Origin: an uncultured Lachnospiraceae bacterium
GTDB lineage: Bacteria; Bacillota; Clostridia; Lachnospirales; Lachnospiraceae
Reading direction: 5' to 3'
Length of the DNA: 64,000 nucleotides
Assembly: GCA_910579395.1 (NCBI GenBank)
Contig: CAJTUC010000021.1
Span: 7,761 to 71,760 of the forward strand
The notes under the pieces: model-generated
Told to the model about the DNA's origin: nothing
What the model saw: only the letters and a program-made list of their open reading frames with translations
Databases searched by the model: none
Part shown: one piece after another, positions 25,204 to 33,746 of the stretch
Position numbering within the stretch: position 1 is the stretch's first letter
Layout of the letters: each line of letters begins with the position of its first letter
Translations under genes and position numbers: made by a program

Positions 25204-25821
25204 ATGCAGATTGGCAATATCGTGGGAGTAAAAGAATCAGGTGGTGTTGGAAAAGGCAGAGCCCATGTGGCGGGGCAGAAGTCTGACCGGGCGAAAGCTG
25301 CCGACAGAAACACGGAAACATCCAGAGAAATTCAGGAAAAACTGCGGCAGGAGGCGGAAGGCGCGACAGTTGCCATTTCCGCAGAAGGCTTCGGGCTTGC
25401 GAAAAAGGAAGAAGCAGACGAGAATGCTTCCGCGAGAGAAGAAGCGGAGAAGCGAATGTATCAGGAAATGCTGGAAAATACGAAGGAGGCTGCAGAGGCA
25501 CAGGGAGAGGGTTACGAGGACCTTGCGAAAGCACTGGAGATTGCGCGGCGGATATTGAATGGCGATATTGTTCCGGCACAGGATGAGCAGTTCCTGATGG
25601 AGTTCAACAGTGAGATTTATATGCGCGTTAAGAGCATGGCAGAGGCGAAAGAGGACCCGGAGGAGTACGATTCTCTTCTTGAAGAGGAAGAGGACGATAA
25701 CGGCAGCGGCTCCGGTTCCGGCACTTCCGGTTTGGGTACATCCGGTACCGTCAGTGGAAATGCGGGCGCGGAAACAGCACAGGCGGATGGAGGAGCGGCG
25801 GCCTCGGAAGGGAATGACTGA
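25204..25821 (+). CDS. Hypothetical low-complexity protein
   Basis: 205 residues, not recognised as a named family. It is rich in Ala, Glu, Lys and Gly; the middle (about 50-165) is predicted helical and very charged, the last 40 residues are a Gly/Ser/Ala-rich tail. No signal peptide, membrane helix or enzyme motif. Start chosen at the ATG after AGGGGG (25192-25197); in-frame upstream codons lack an RBS. A strong terminator follows, so it is a genuine transcription unit. Proteins of this composition occur in other Clostridia but I cannot assign a role. Confidence 0.6.
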   Translation: MQIGNIVGVKESGGVGKGRAHVAGQKSDRAKAADRNTETSREIQEKLRQEAEGATVAISAEGFGLAKKEEADENASAREEAEKRMYQEMLENTKEAAEAQGEGYEDLAKALEIARRILNGDIVPAQDEQFLMEFNSEIYMRVKSMAEAKEDPEEYDSLLEEEEDDNGSGSGSGTSGLGTSGTVSGNAGAETAQADGGAAASEGND

Positions 25822-25836
25822 CCTGAACGGTAATTG

Positions 25837-25888
25837 AAAAAAGGACCACCGCCCGGCTGATGAAAGCCGGCGCGATGGCCCTTTTTTA
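25837..25888 (+). terminator. Strong terminator after the low-complexity protein gene
   Basis: AAAAAAGG...GGCCCTTTTTT arms enclose GCCCGGC-tgatgaaa-GCCGGCGC; the T run starts at 25881. It would also terminate the small gene on the opposite strand. Confidence 0.85.
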
Positions 25889-25913
25889 TGATTCTGCCGT
25901 TTTGCTGACGGGT

Positions 25914-26126
25914 TCAGCAGTATTCCCGCATATTGATAAGATTGTAATACGGAAGAGCTTTTTTGGTATATCCGTTCGTACAGATATGGATATTTTTCTG
26001 TTCTTCCTTTTTACATGCTTCGTCAAATACTTCCGAAAAGAATTTCTTTGAGAGTGAATCTGACGAATCCCGTTTGGACTGGTGTCTTTCATCGTCGGAA
26101 GATGCCTTCCGAAGACGCGGTATCAC
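25914..26126 (-). CDS. Small hypothetical protein, start unclear
   Basis: A minus-strand frame ending TNGYTKKALPYYNLINMREYC looks protein-like and is reminiscent of small hypothetical proteins of Clostridia. The frame stays open upstream to 26243 with plausible coding content (SKEGLEAYGYDKLYKVQAVTVIPRL) but has no ATG; the only usual start is GTG at 26126, which would cut into that stretch. An AAGGAGG at about 26177-26183 lies inside the open frame. So it may have lost its start, use an unusual start, or contain a frameshift in the run of A at 26193-26199. No domain identified. Confidence 0.4.
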   Translation of the reverse strand: MIPRLRKASSDDERHQSKRDSSDSLSKKFFSEVFDEACKKEEQKNIHICTNGYTKKALPYYNLINMREYC

Positions 26127-26395
26127 CGTGACCGCCTGAACTTTATAAAGCTTGTCATATCCGTATGCTTCGAGTCCCTCCTTGGAATCAACTTTTTTTG
26201 TTCTATTATTTATATCGGCATAAAAAGACGGAAAATAAGAGCATTAAAAAATAAATTTTCTGTCTATTCCGAGACGCTCTGACTTTTCTTTTCCTATAAT
26301 ATTTATTATAATGAGATGGAGAGAATACAAGCATTCTGCATTTGTATTTGGATGTTTGTGGGTTTTACAATACTAGAAAGGGGCAGAGCAGCAAA

Positions 26396-27013
26396 ATGAA
26401 AGTCATATTAGTGAACGGGAGTTCCAGAAACAACGGATGCACGCAGACCGCGCTGCAGGAGGTGGCACGGGCACTGCAGGAAGAGGGAATCGAGACAGAA
26501 CACTTTTTTATCGGAAATGAGCCGCTTTCCGACTGTATTGCGTGCCGCAGGTGCAGGGAAATCGGGAAATGCGTGTTGGAAGACAGTGTCAACAGGTTTG
26601 TTGAAAAGGCAAGGGAATGCGATGGTTTTGTTTTTGGCTCACCGGTGTATTATGCACATCCGAGCGGCAGGCTGTTAAGTTTTATGGACAGGGCGTTTTA
26701 TTCCGGAGGGAGCGCATTTGCCTATAAGCCGGCGGCGGCCGTATTGAGTGCGAGAAGGGCAGGGACGACAGCATCCTTCGATGTGATCAATAAATATTTT
26801 ACAATCTGTTCCATGCCGGTCGTTTCTTCTACATACTGGAATCATGTATATGGGGCGCAGGCGGAGGAAGTGCTCCAGGATAAAGAAGGACTGATGACGA
26901 TGTACAATATCGGCAAGAATATGGCCTGGCTGCTTAAATGTATCGCGCTCGGTAAAGAGAATGGCATTTTGCGGCCGGAGAACGAAAAAGTTTTAACGAA
27001 CTTTATCCGTTAG
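26396..27013 (+). CDS. NADPH-dependent FMN reductase/flavodoxin-fold oxidoreductase
   Basis: 205 residues. Starts MKVILVNGSSRNNGCT, the beta1-loop that binds FMN phosphate in the flavodoxin-like fold; CIACRRCREIGKC is a Cys-rich segment typical of iron-sulfur flavoproteins and related quinone reductases; FGSPVYYAHPSG is the second FMN-contact loop. Reduces quinones, azo compounds or metal centres in relatives. Start chosen at 26396 after GGGG/AGAGCAG; upstream in-frame residues look non-coding. Apparently monocistronic. Confidence 0.9.
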   Translation: MKVILVNGSSRNNGCTQTALQEVARALQEEGIETEHFFIGNEPLSDCIACRRCREIGKCVLEDSVNRFVEKARECDGFVFGSPVYYAHPSGRLLSFMDRAFYSGGSAFAYKPAAAVLSARRAGTTASFDVINKYFTICSMPVVSSTYWNHVYGAQAEEVLQDKEGLMTMYNIGKNMAWLLKCIALGKENGILRPENEKVLTNFIR

Positions 27014-27073
27014 AAAAAAGCCGTAGGAAGAGCCGCGGCCTGAAAAATTGTTAAGATCAAAAGATCCAGAAAG

Positions 27074-27132
27074 AGGTTGACAAATGACTACCTTCCGTGT
27101 ATGATGGAAGAAAGGTAGTCAAATGTCAACCT
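27074..27132 (+). promoter_or_regulatory. BlaI-type operator containing a consensus promoter
   Basis: Nested inverted repeat: AGGTTGACA (27074-27082) with TGTCAACCT (27124-27132) and TGACTACCTT with AAGGTAGTCA just inside. The left arm holds TTGACA (27077-27082), and TATGAT (27100-27105) follows at a 17-base spacing. A repressor bound here would block its own promoter. Confidence 0.8.
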
Positions 27133-27206
27133 TTTTGCGCGAAAAGGAACAATAAGCTGTGTTTGAGATGCAGTCGTATTTTGAGGAAAACGAGAGGATA
27201 TCACCG

Positions 27207-27581
27207 ATGATAAAATTATCAGAAGCCGAATGGAAAGTCATGAATCTGCTGTGGGAAGAGGCACCGCAGACGATCATGCAGATCACGAATCATTTCAAGG
27301 AGACGACGGGCTGGACGAAGCACACGGTCATGACGTTTTTGCGCCGCATGGAGGAAAAGGGCGCCGTTCATTATGAAGATGGCGGGCGTGCCAAACAGTA
27401 TTATCCCGATATCGAAAGGACGGAAGCTGCGCTTCAGGAAACGGAAGAATTTCTTGATAAGGTATTCGGCGGCCGTCTTGGTCTGATGTTAAATACGATG
27501 GTGGAAAAGAAGGCTCTGTCCGATGCGGAAATTACAGAACTGTACGGAATTTTGAAAAAGGCCGAGGAGGAAAAGCGATGA
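27207..27581 (+). CDS. BlaI/MecI-family transcriptional repressor
   Basis: 124 residues: winged-helix domain (LSEAEWKVMNLLWEEAPQTI, TKHTVMTFLRRMEEKG) and a C-terminal dimerisation/cleavage part. The family represses beta-lactamase or cell-wall stress genes until cleaved by a BlaR/MecR-like protease, here the next gene, which overlaps by four bases. Start at ATG 27207 after GAGAGGAT. Most likely binds the palindrome at 27074. Confidence 0.93.
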   Translation: MIKLSEAEWKVMNLLWEEAPQTIMQITNHFKETTGWTKHTVMTFLRRMEEKGAVHYEDGGRAKQYYPDIERTEAALQETEEFLDKVFGGRLGLMLNTMVEKKALSDAEITELYGILKKAEEEKR

Positions 27582-30298
27582 GAGATATTATCATTACATC
27601 TTCGATTCTGATACTGGCCGTGCTGCTGATACGCCGGCTGGTAAAGGGCAGGCTGGCGCCGATTCTGCAATATGGGCTCTGGCTTCCGGTGGTCTTTCGT
27701 CTGCTGTTTCCGATTCCGTTGTGGAGCAGTTCGTACAGCGTTTTGAATCTGATACCGGAAAGCGGGAGCAATGCCGGAATCGCAGGAGCTGCGGAAGATT
27801 TTGCGGGACAGTCCGCTTTGGATAAGGCGGAGGCCGCTCTAAAGAGTGGTGTGGAAGCCGGAAAAGAGACGGGAGCGGAAACGAAAGCGCCGGAAACGGA
27901 AAACGGTCTGGAAGGGGGAATAGGAGCGTCGGAACATGGACAAGCTGAGGACCGTATGAATGCAGCAAAGGAAAGTGCCGCCGGAACGGATATTGACGGA
28001 AATGTTCAGCGCGGACAGGATAGTTCTTCTGCGCAGATGCTTTTTCTGATGAAATGTCTGCCCTATATCTGGGCGGCCGGAATACTGCTCGTCGGCGGCT
28101 ATATGCTTATTTACCAGATCAAATGGAACGACTATCTGCGGACGAATAGAATACCGCTCAAGGGACGGAAAAAATACAGAGGTCTGAATGTCTATACGGT
28201 AGAAGGGCTGCCATCGCCCTGTCTGACGGGAAGGTGTATTTACCTGACCAAAGAGATGGCAGGAGAACCGGAGCGGTTAGAGCATATTTTGGCACATGAA
28301 TACTGTCATTATAAACAGTTCGATTCCCTATGGGTCATTGTCAGGTGCGTTCTGACGGCGGTCTACTGGTTCCATCCGCTCGTATGGGCAGCGGCCTATG
28401 TCTCGAAACAGGACAGTGAACTCGCCTGTGATGCGGCGGCCATCCGCCTGCTGGGAGAAAAGGAGCGGCTCGCTTATGGAAAGACGCTGTTATGTCTGAT
28501 TGCGGGGAAAGGCTATGACAGAAACCGCATCGGGCTCGTCTCTACCATGAGCGGCGGTGAGAAAGGCATCAAAGAGAGGATTTTCCGCATCGCCGGAAAA
28601 ACGCAGTATATGGTGATAACGGCGGGCGTTGTCCTACTGTTCATCGCTGTGGTCGTCGCAGTCACTTTTTCCGGAACAAAGGAAGCGCAGGGACAGGACG
28701 GTCAGATGGGAGAGAGCGAGGACTTATCAGCGCTGACAGACAGTGAAATCGGACAGGAGGGGGAATTGTCGGCGGAACAGGAAGCGGATCGGCAGATACC
28801 GCAGGAACTGTCAGCAGAACAGGAGGAGCAGCGGATACAGCAGGCATTGGAAGCGAAAATAGCAGAGGAGCGGGCACAGTTGGAAGCCTTAGAAACACAG
28901 AAGACAGAACTGGAAGTTGCGTTCAAAGATGAAGTAAGAGAACAGGCCATCTTGCAAAAACTGTCATCTTATGACAAGGATGTCCGTGTAGTCGGAGAAG
29001 GCACTATCGGGATTAACGGCGGGCTGAATCCTTCCGATTATGTGCAGGATTATTATGAAAAGGGGGATGCGGCGTTAGACGAGGGAATGTATCTTCTGGA
29101 ACGGCGCAAAGGCCCCGACGGTTCCGATATCAAAATTTACGGGATGTATTCGAGAGAATACGGCTGTGAAGGCCTTAAAATCCTCATCGGGAATGATGTC
29201 AATGATTTTGATGAAGAATGGATTTTGTCATATATGCACGGTATGGAAGAGAACCTTCGTGTATACGAATCCACGGAAGACGGAATGCCACGGACTTTTG
29301 TCTGCAAAATGGTGGCGGAAAATACACAAGACAGGGAGTTCTGGAACCTTTATGTGGGCGATCGTTATGACACGGGAACGATAGAATTATATGTGGTCCG
29401 ACCGGAGGAATTTCTGGAACAGATTAGGGAGCGGGTATATTTTGAAATCGATACGGAAGAGAGCAGGATCAATGTTTATGATAACGGCAAAATGGTCGGT
29501 TCTGTTTCTGTGGAGGCTTCCGCAGAGGCAATGGAAAGCGTTGAAGAGGTAATCATAGGCGGAGTTGCCGCTGCCTGGGAACTCGGCAGCAGCGAGGAGG
29601 AGATTCGGATGCTGCTTCCAATCGGCCTGAAACGGAAAGCGACAGATGATATTTGGTATGGCAGACTGCCGCTTCTCAGCATCTCGGTATCATGCGGCAG
29701 CTTTGGGGACAGGAAAGCTGACATTGGCCAGGTATCGGTAGATACCGAGCATGTGCATGGTGGCCGGCAGCAGGGGACTTTGGAGCAATATTTGGAAGCA
29801 ACGGGAGAAAATTCCGGGGATGCTGCCCAGGAGGAGAACTCTCAACAGAAGAATGCCGAAACGGATCTTCTGGCAGGGCAGTCCGATGACGGCGTTCATA
29901 ATGATGTGGAAATTCAATATATCAATCCCTGTCCGTCCTATACGCGGATTTCCGACTCCTTCGTCGTCAGAACGCATCCGGTGACAGGGGAAGAGAAGGC
30001 ACATAACGGAATCGACTTTGCCGCGGAAAAAGGTGCAGATGTGCTGGCGGCGGCGGACGGAACCGTCTATCGGACAGGGTTTGATTCCGCAAACGGGAAT
30101 TATGTCATTCTGTATCATGCCTTGAGCGGAGAGTATACTTATTATACGCATTGCCAGGAAATCCTGGTGACGGAAGGAAACAGCGTTATAGCAGGGCAGA
30201 AGATTGCTGCGGTCGGCAGTACCGGCCGCTCCACCGGCCCGCACCTGCATTTTGCGCTTAGCAGGAATGGGGAATATATTGAGCCTGCGTTCGGGTAG
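27578..30298 (+). CDS. BlaR1-like M56 metallopeptidase fused to an M23 endopeptidase domain
   Basis: 906 residues. N-terminal membrane part with M56 peptidase: helices near 5-50 and 160-180, the zinc motif HEYCH near 240-244, and the downstream CDAAAIRLLG acidic ligand; another TM near 345-365. Then a Glu/Gln-rich coiled coil (about 380-455), a region of unknown fold (about 460-730), and a C-terminal M23/LytM domain with HNGIDF (His near 809) and GPHLHF near 889, both zinc motifs intact. So both proteases look active. A beta-lactam-binding sensor domain, present in classical BlaR1, is not seen. It probably cleaves the BlaI-like repressor in response to envelope stress; the M23 part may cut or bind peptidoglycan. 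Confidence 0.88.
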   Translation: MRDIIITSSILILAVLLIRRLVKGRLAPILQYGLWLPVVFRLLFPIPLWSSSYSVLNLIPESGSNAGIAGAAEDFAGQSALDKAEAALKSGVEAGKETGAETKAPETENGLEGGIGASEHGQAEDRMNAAKESAAGTDIDGNVQRGQDSSSAQMLFLMKCLPYIWAAGILLVGGYMLIYQIKWNDYLRTNRIPLKGRKKYRGLNVYTVEGLPSPCLTGRCIYLTKEMAGEPERLEHILAHEYCHYKQFDSLWVIVRCVLTAVYWFHPLVWAAAYVSKQDSELACDAAAIRLLGEKERLAYGKTLLCLIAGKGYDRNRIGLVSTMSGGEKGIKERIFRIAGKTQYMVITAGVVLLFIAVVVAVTFSGTKEAQGQDGQMGESEDLSALTDSEIGQEGELSAEQEADRQIPQELSAEQEEQRIQQALEAKIAEERAQLEALETQKTELEVAFKDEVREQAILQKLSSYDKDVRVVGEGTIGINGGLNPSDYVQDYYEKGDAALDEGMYLLERRKGPDGSDIKIYGMYSREYGCEGLKILIGNDVNDFDEEWILSYMHGMEENLRVYESTEDGMPRTFVCKMVAENTQDREFWNLYVGDRYDTGTIELYVVRPEEFLEQIRERVYFEIDTEESRINVYDNGKMVGSVSVEASAEAMESVEEVIIGGVAAAWELGSSEEEIRMLLPIGLKRKATDDIWYGRLPLLSISVSCGSFGDRKADIGQVSVDTEHVHGGRQQGTLEQYLEATGENSGDAAQEENSQQKNAETDLLAGQSDDGVHNDVEIQYINPCPSYTRISDSFVVRTHPVTGEEKAHNGIDFAAEKGADVLAAADGTVYRTGFDSANGNYVILYHALSGEYTYYTHCQEILVTEGNSVIAGQKIAAVGSTGRSTGPHLHFALSRNGEYIEPAFG

Positions 30299-30476
30299 GC
30301 AGTAAGATAGTAATCGTTTTACCGCTATTATTTTGTGTGTCGAACCATAAGTTGGTATCGGTAATTACGGATTAAGAAAGCAATGCTGAAATATAAAGTG
30401 CAAAGCTGTATACGAGATTCATGTACACGGTTCAATGGGAGGGGCGGGGAAAATATTTAAATTGTGAAAAAATCTC

Positions 30477-30504
30477 TTGTAATAAAAAGAAATAACGGTA
30501 TAAT
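30477..30504 (+). promoter_or_regulatory. Promoter of the AAA ATPase/RloB pair
   Basis: TTGTAA (30477-30482), 16-base spacer, TATAAT (30499-30504), 58 bases before the ATPase start. The remaining 30299-30476 stretch shows no gene. Confidence 0.65.
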
Positions 30505-30562
30505 TGTACTTGCGGCATCATAAAATAACTCATATAAGAGAAAAAAACGTGAGGTAAACATA

Positions 30563-31927
30563 ATGTTGATGAGATTTACAGTATCTAATTTTTTGTCATT
30601 TGGCTATAAATCAAATGAAAGCGGTGCGGTTGTTCCGACAGAATATCATTTATATGCAGGAAAATCAGAACAGCATAAAGAAAGGATTATTCATTATAAG
30701 GAACGAAAGGTACTAAAATTTTCTTCGATATATGGAGCCAATGCATCAGGAAAGACGAATTTAATCACTGCGATTGATGCAGGAAAACAAATTGTGCTAA
30801 ATACAATGGATAAGGTGGATTTTCGGGATAAATTTTGCAGGAGCAATTATGCGAATGGGGATGCCCCAACATTGTTTGAATACGAATTTACGGTTGGAGA
30901 CAGATGCATGGCATATGGGTTTACAGTCAATTTGAAAAATAATACTGTTTTATCAGAATGGTTATATGAAATGAGAACTGATGAAGAATATGTTATATTT
31001 GAGAGAGTAGTAGAAGAGGAAAAGTATTATTTCGATGAAGATTTATTTAGGAACGAGGAGAATAGAGAACAATTTCATTTTTTCATAAAAGATGCAAATC
31101 GTATTTATACAACATTGCTTTTGTACGAAATAAAAAGAAGAAAAATGGATGATGCCGATTTTTATATTTTCAATAAAGTATATGAGTGGTTTGAATATAA
31201 ATTGAACGTAATTTATCCAGAAACGAAAATAGGTGCAAGTTATTTTCTATTTGGAAGTGACAATCAGAAATTAGTTAATATTTTAAAATATTTGGATACG
31301 GGTATAACGGATTATAGTATGCGGGTGATGAACGAAGCTGCATTTAAAGAATATTTTCCCGATGAATCGTTAGCAGAAAAATTTTTACGAAAGCCGGATG
31401 TTGATAAAAATATTAAAGCCAAAAGTATTCTCAAATTTGGGGATACATTGTTTGCGTTAGAATATGATGAAACTGGAGCAAAAAAAATTGCAAAATTATT
31501 GTTCCAGCATGGAGCGGATGAAAGTAAATATGAATATGGAGAAGAGTCTGACGGGACGCAGAGACTTATTGAATTGTTAGACGTAATTTTAAATGATGAT
31601 GAAGATAAAGTATTTATTATTGATGAATTGAATCGGAGTCTTCATCCGCAGATGACAATTAAATTTGTAGAAACGTTCTTGAAATTTTCAGAGAAGAAAA
31701 CGACACAGTTGATCATTACAACACATGAATCAAATTTAATGGATTTAAATATTCTCCGTAGAGATGAAATTTGGTTTGCAGTGAAAGAAAATAATAATAC
31801 GAGTTTGTATACTTTGGAAAAATTCAAGATCAGGTATGATAAAGTGGTAGCCAAAGATTATCTTGCAGGCAGGTATGGTGCTGTTCCGGTATTTAAAGAT
31901 TTTGAATATGTATGGGGGCAGGATTAG
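30563..31927 (+). CDS. AAA family ATPase, RloA/AbiLi-like (AAA_15)
   Basis: 454 residues. N-terminal MRFTVSNFLSFGY is the usual opening of OLD/RloA-type SMC-like ATPases; Walker A is GANASGKTN (near 60), the signature region SDGTQRLIELLDVIL is near 330, Walker B VFIIDELNRSLHP near 355, and the H-loop TTHESNLMD near 390. The coding sequence is clearly more AT-rich than its neighbours, with many AAT/TTT/ATA codons, a sign of transfer. It overlaps the RloB-like gene by 16 bases. Such pairs occur in anti-phage abortive infection systems (AbiL and the mechanistically similar PARIS). RBS GAGGT. Confidence 0.88.
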   Translation: MLMRFTVSNFLSFGYKSNESGAVVPTEYHLYAGKSEQHKERIIHYKERKVLKFSSIYGANASGKTNLITAIDAGKQIVLNTMDKVDFRDKFCRSNYANGDAPTLFEYEFTVGDRCMAYGFTVNLKNNTVLSEWLYEMRTDEEYVIFERVVEEEKYYFDEDLFRNEENREQFHFFIKDANRIYTTLLLYEIKRRKMDDADFYIFNKVYEWFEYKLNVIYPETKIGASYFLFGSDNQKLVNILKYLDTGITDYSMRVMNEAAFKEYFPDESLAEKFLRKPDVDKNIKAKSILKFGDTLFALEYDETGAKKIAKLLFQHGADESKYEYGEESDGTQRLIELLDVILNDDEDKVFIIDELNRSLHPQMTIKFVETFLKFSEKKTTQLIITTHESNLMDLNILRRDEIWFAVKENNNTSLYTLEKFKIRYDKVVAKDYLAGRYGAVPVFKDFEYVWGQD

Positions 31928-32688
31928 TTTTGGAAAGATTAAATTTGAGAACACCTAAGCCCTATCATTTTGAGAGTGAATCGGAAACAATAGAACCTAG
32001 AATTCGATTTTATTGTGTTTCAGAAGGGGCAACGGAAGAATCCTATTTTTATGGGATTCGAAATAATAAAATTGAACTTCATATAAAGAATGATGTTTTT
32101 ATTGAGGTAATCGAAAAACAGGAAGGGCAGGAGACATTGAGTCATCCGATGCAATTGGTAAAGGCTTGTTTGTTTCAAATGGGGCGTATTGATTTAGAGG
32201 GAAATCAAATTCCAGAAGACAAGTGGAAAGAAAATTGTAAATGGAATGACTTTGATATGTATATAGACAAGGTATGCATTATTTTCGACAGAGATTATAG
32301 AAAGCTGGAAGAATCTCTGGATACAATTTTTGATTTATGCAGTCAGCATGGAATTAGTGTGATCATGTCAAATCCTAACTTTGAACTATGGCTATTGATG
32401 CACTTTCCCAATATAAAGCAATATTCATCAGAAATGCTTCTTGAAAATAAAAAAAATTTGCGTCATCAGTTATTTCAAGATGCATCAATAAAAAAGAAAT
32501 ATCTGGAAATACTTGTTTCTCAAAATGCGGATGGATATTCCAAAGGAAGCAGGATAAGATTTGAAAGATTTCTTCCTCTTGTAGATAATGCTGTCGAACA
32601 GGCAAAGTTGTATAGCGAGGATTCAAGAGACCTAATAAACGAATTAGGTACCTCGGTGGGAAAATTGATTGAATCGATGAGATCGTAG
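31912..32688 (+). CDS. RloB-like Toprim-domain protein
   Basis: 258 residues. Matches the RloB family: VSEGATEESYFYGI carries the conserved Glu of a Toprim-like fold, CIIFDRDYRK the DxD motif, and NPNFELWLLMHF the third conserved block, so it may be a metal-dependent nuclease. It forms a two-gene unit with the upstream ATPase, sharing its AT-rich composition. Start is ATG 31912 inside the upstream gene; TTG at 31930, just behind that gene's stop and better spaced from GGGGGCAGG, is an alternative. Defence role is inferred from the family pairing. Confidence 0.86.
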   Translation: MGAGLVLERLNLRTPKPYHFESESETIEPRIRFYCVSEGATEESYFYGIRNNKIELHIKNDVFIEVIEKQEGQETLSHPMQLVKACLFQMGRIDLEGNQIPEDKWKENCKWNDFDMYIDKVCIIFDRDYRKLEESLDTIFDLCSQHGISVIMSNPNFELWLLMHFPNIKQYSSEMLLENKKNLRHQLFQDASIKKKYLEILVSQNADGYSKGSRIRFERFLPLVDNAVEQAKLYSEDSRDLINELGTSVGKLIESMRS

Positions 32689-32714
32689 CTGTGTCTTTTC
32701 CATCCGGAGCTAAA

Positions 32715-32738
32715 GTCAGGCGTCAATCAAAGCCTGAC
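32715..32738. terminator. Weak hairpin between convergent genes
   Basis: GTCAGGC-cgtcaatcaaa-like loop-GCCTGAC between RloB and the AraC gene; only short T tracts flank it, so it may be a modest bidirectional terminator. Confidence 0.35.
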
Positions 32739-32772
32739 CACGGTCAAAATTGAAAGCAGGATAAGATTTTTA

Positions 32773-33612
32773 TTATACCGCGGCGTGCTCTTTTCGGAAT
32801 TCCCGCGGACTGTTCCCGGATATTTTCCTGAATATGGTGCAGAAGTAGTTTGGATTGCAAAATCCGAGCTTTTCCGAAATCTGTGAAACGGAAAACTTTG
32901 TATTCGTGAGCATGTTCTGGGCCAGGCGTATTTTGTAGCAATGCAGGTAGGTCTTATAAGAAGAACCCACGCATTCATGGAAGCGTTTCATAAAATGGGA
33001 TTCCGATAATCCGGCGAGAGCGGCCAGCGTTTCAATGGAAGGATTTTCGGCATAATGAAGATCCAGATAAACCAATACCTCATTGATTGCCTTATCCTGA
33101 ATGTTCAGTTTTGCATCTGCGGATTCCGCTGCTTTTCCTTCCCTTAATAACGTAATGATCAGACGGCCGAGGATTCCCTCGATGATAAATTCCGAGTTCG
33201 AATCGTAATGTTCATATTCGTAAAGCATATCGTCAAACATCTGTTGTACTTTCTTCTGACACGCCGGAGATAATTCATAGCATAAATGCGACATAACATG
33301 ATGAAAATTCTTTTCCCCAATCTGTTCCATGCAGCGTTTTGCAATCTTGGGCGTAAATTTCATGCCATATCTTTTGTAGGGGGCATCGGACAGAGCATAG
33401 GTACGGTGATAAACGCCGATTGTCATCGGCGTCACGTTTCCGGCATGAATGAAGCTGATTTTTTCCGGAGTGATAGTCTGGCGGTCACCGCTCACGATAA
33501 AGCCGATTCCATAAAAATCCTCATAGATATCGATTGCGCGCATGACATAAGTGGATGGTTTTTCGATGTATTCAACATGGACATTAAATCCTTTTTTCAG
33601 CGGCATGGGCAT
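32773..33612 (-). CDS. AraC-family transcriptional regulator
   Basis: 279 residues. N-terminal cupin-like sensing domain (about 10-150, with SGDRQTITPEKISFIHAGNVTPM), and a C-terminal pair of HTH motifs (about 180-275; ALAGLSESHFMKRFHECVG and KLGFCNPNYFCTIFRKISGNSPREFR). Good RBS AGGAGG nine bases from ATG. It is divergently placed from the ABC exporter genes at 33747, a common arrangement for a regulator and its target. Ligand unknown. Confidence 0.92.
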   Translation of the reverse strand: MPMPLKKGFNVHVEYIEKPSTYVMRAIDIYEDFYGIGFIVSGDRQTITPEKISFIHAGNVTPMTIGVYHRTYALSDAPYKRYGMKFTPKIAKRCMEQIGEKNFHHVMSHLCYELSPACQKKVQQMFDDMLYEYEHYDSNSEFIIEGILGRLIITLLREGKAAESADAKLNIQDKAINEVLVYLDLHYAENPSIETLAALAGLSESHFMKRFHECVGSSYKTYLHCYKIRLAQNMLTNTKFSVSQISEKLGFCNPNYFCTIFRKISGNSPREFRKEHAAV

Positions 33613-33746
33613 GAAGCGTTTTCCTCCTGGCAGTTTTCCGCTTTTCCGGTGTCGTATTCTGATAATATATTTACATAGAAATCAATCAAATTCAAGAGAA
33701 AAATGAAGGAAAACTATATAAAAATACTGTATAGTGGTTGAAGGCG

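Noticed and set aside
25860..26051. Plus-strand 63-codon frame after the 25837 terminator
   Set aside because: Begins inside the terminator, lacks an RBS and is antisense to the better minus-strand frame.
30563..32688. Restriction-modification system
   Set aside because: No methyltransferase, specificity or endonuclease subunit is present around the ATPase/RloB pair.
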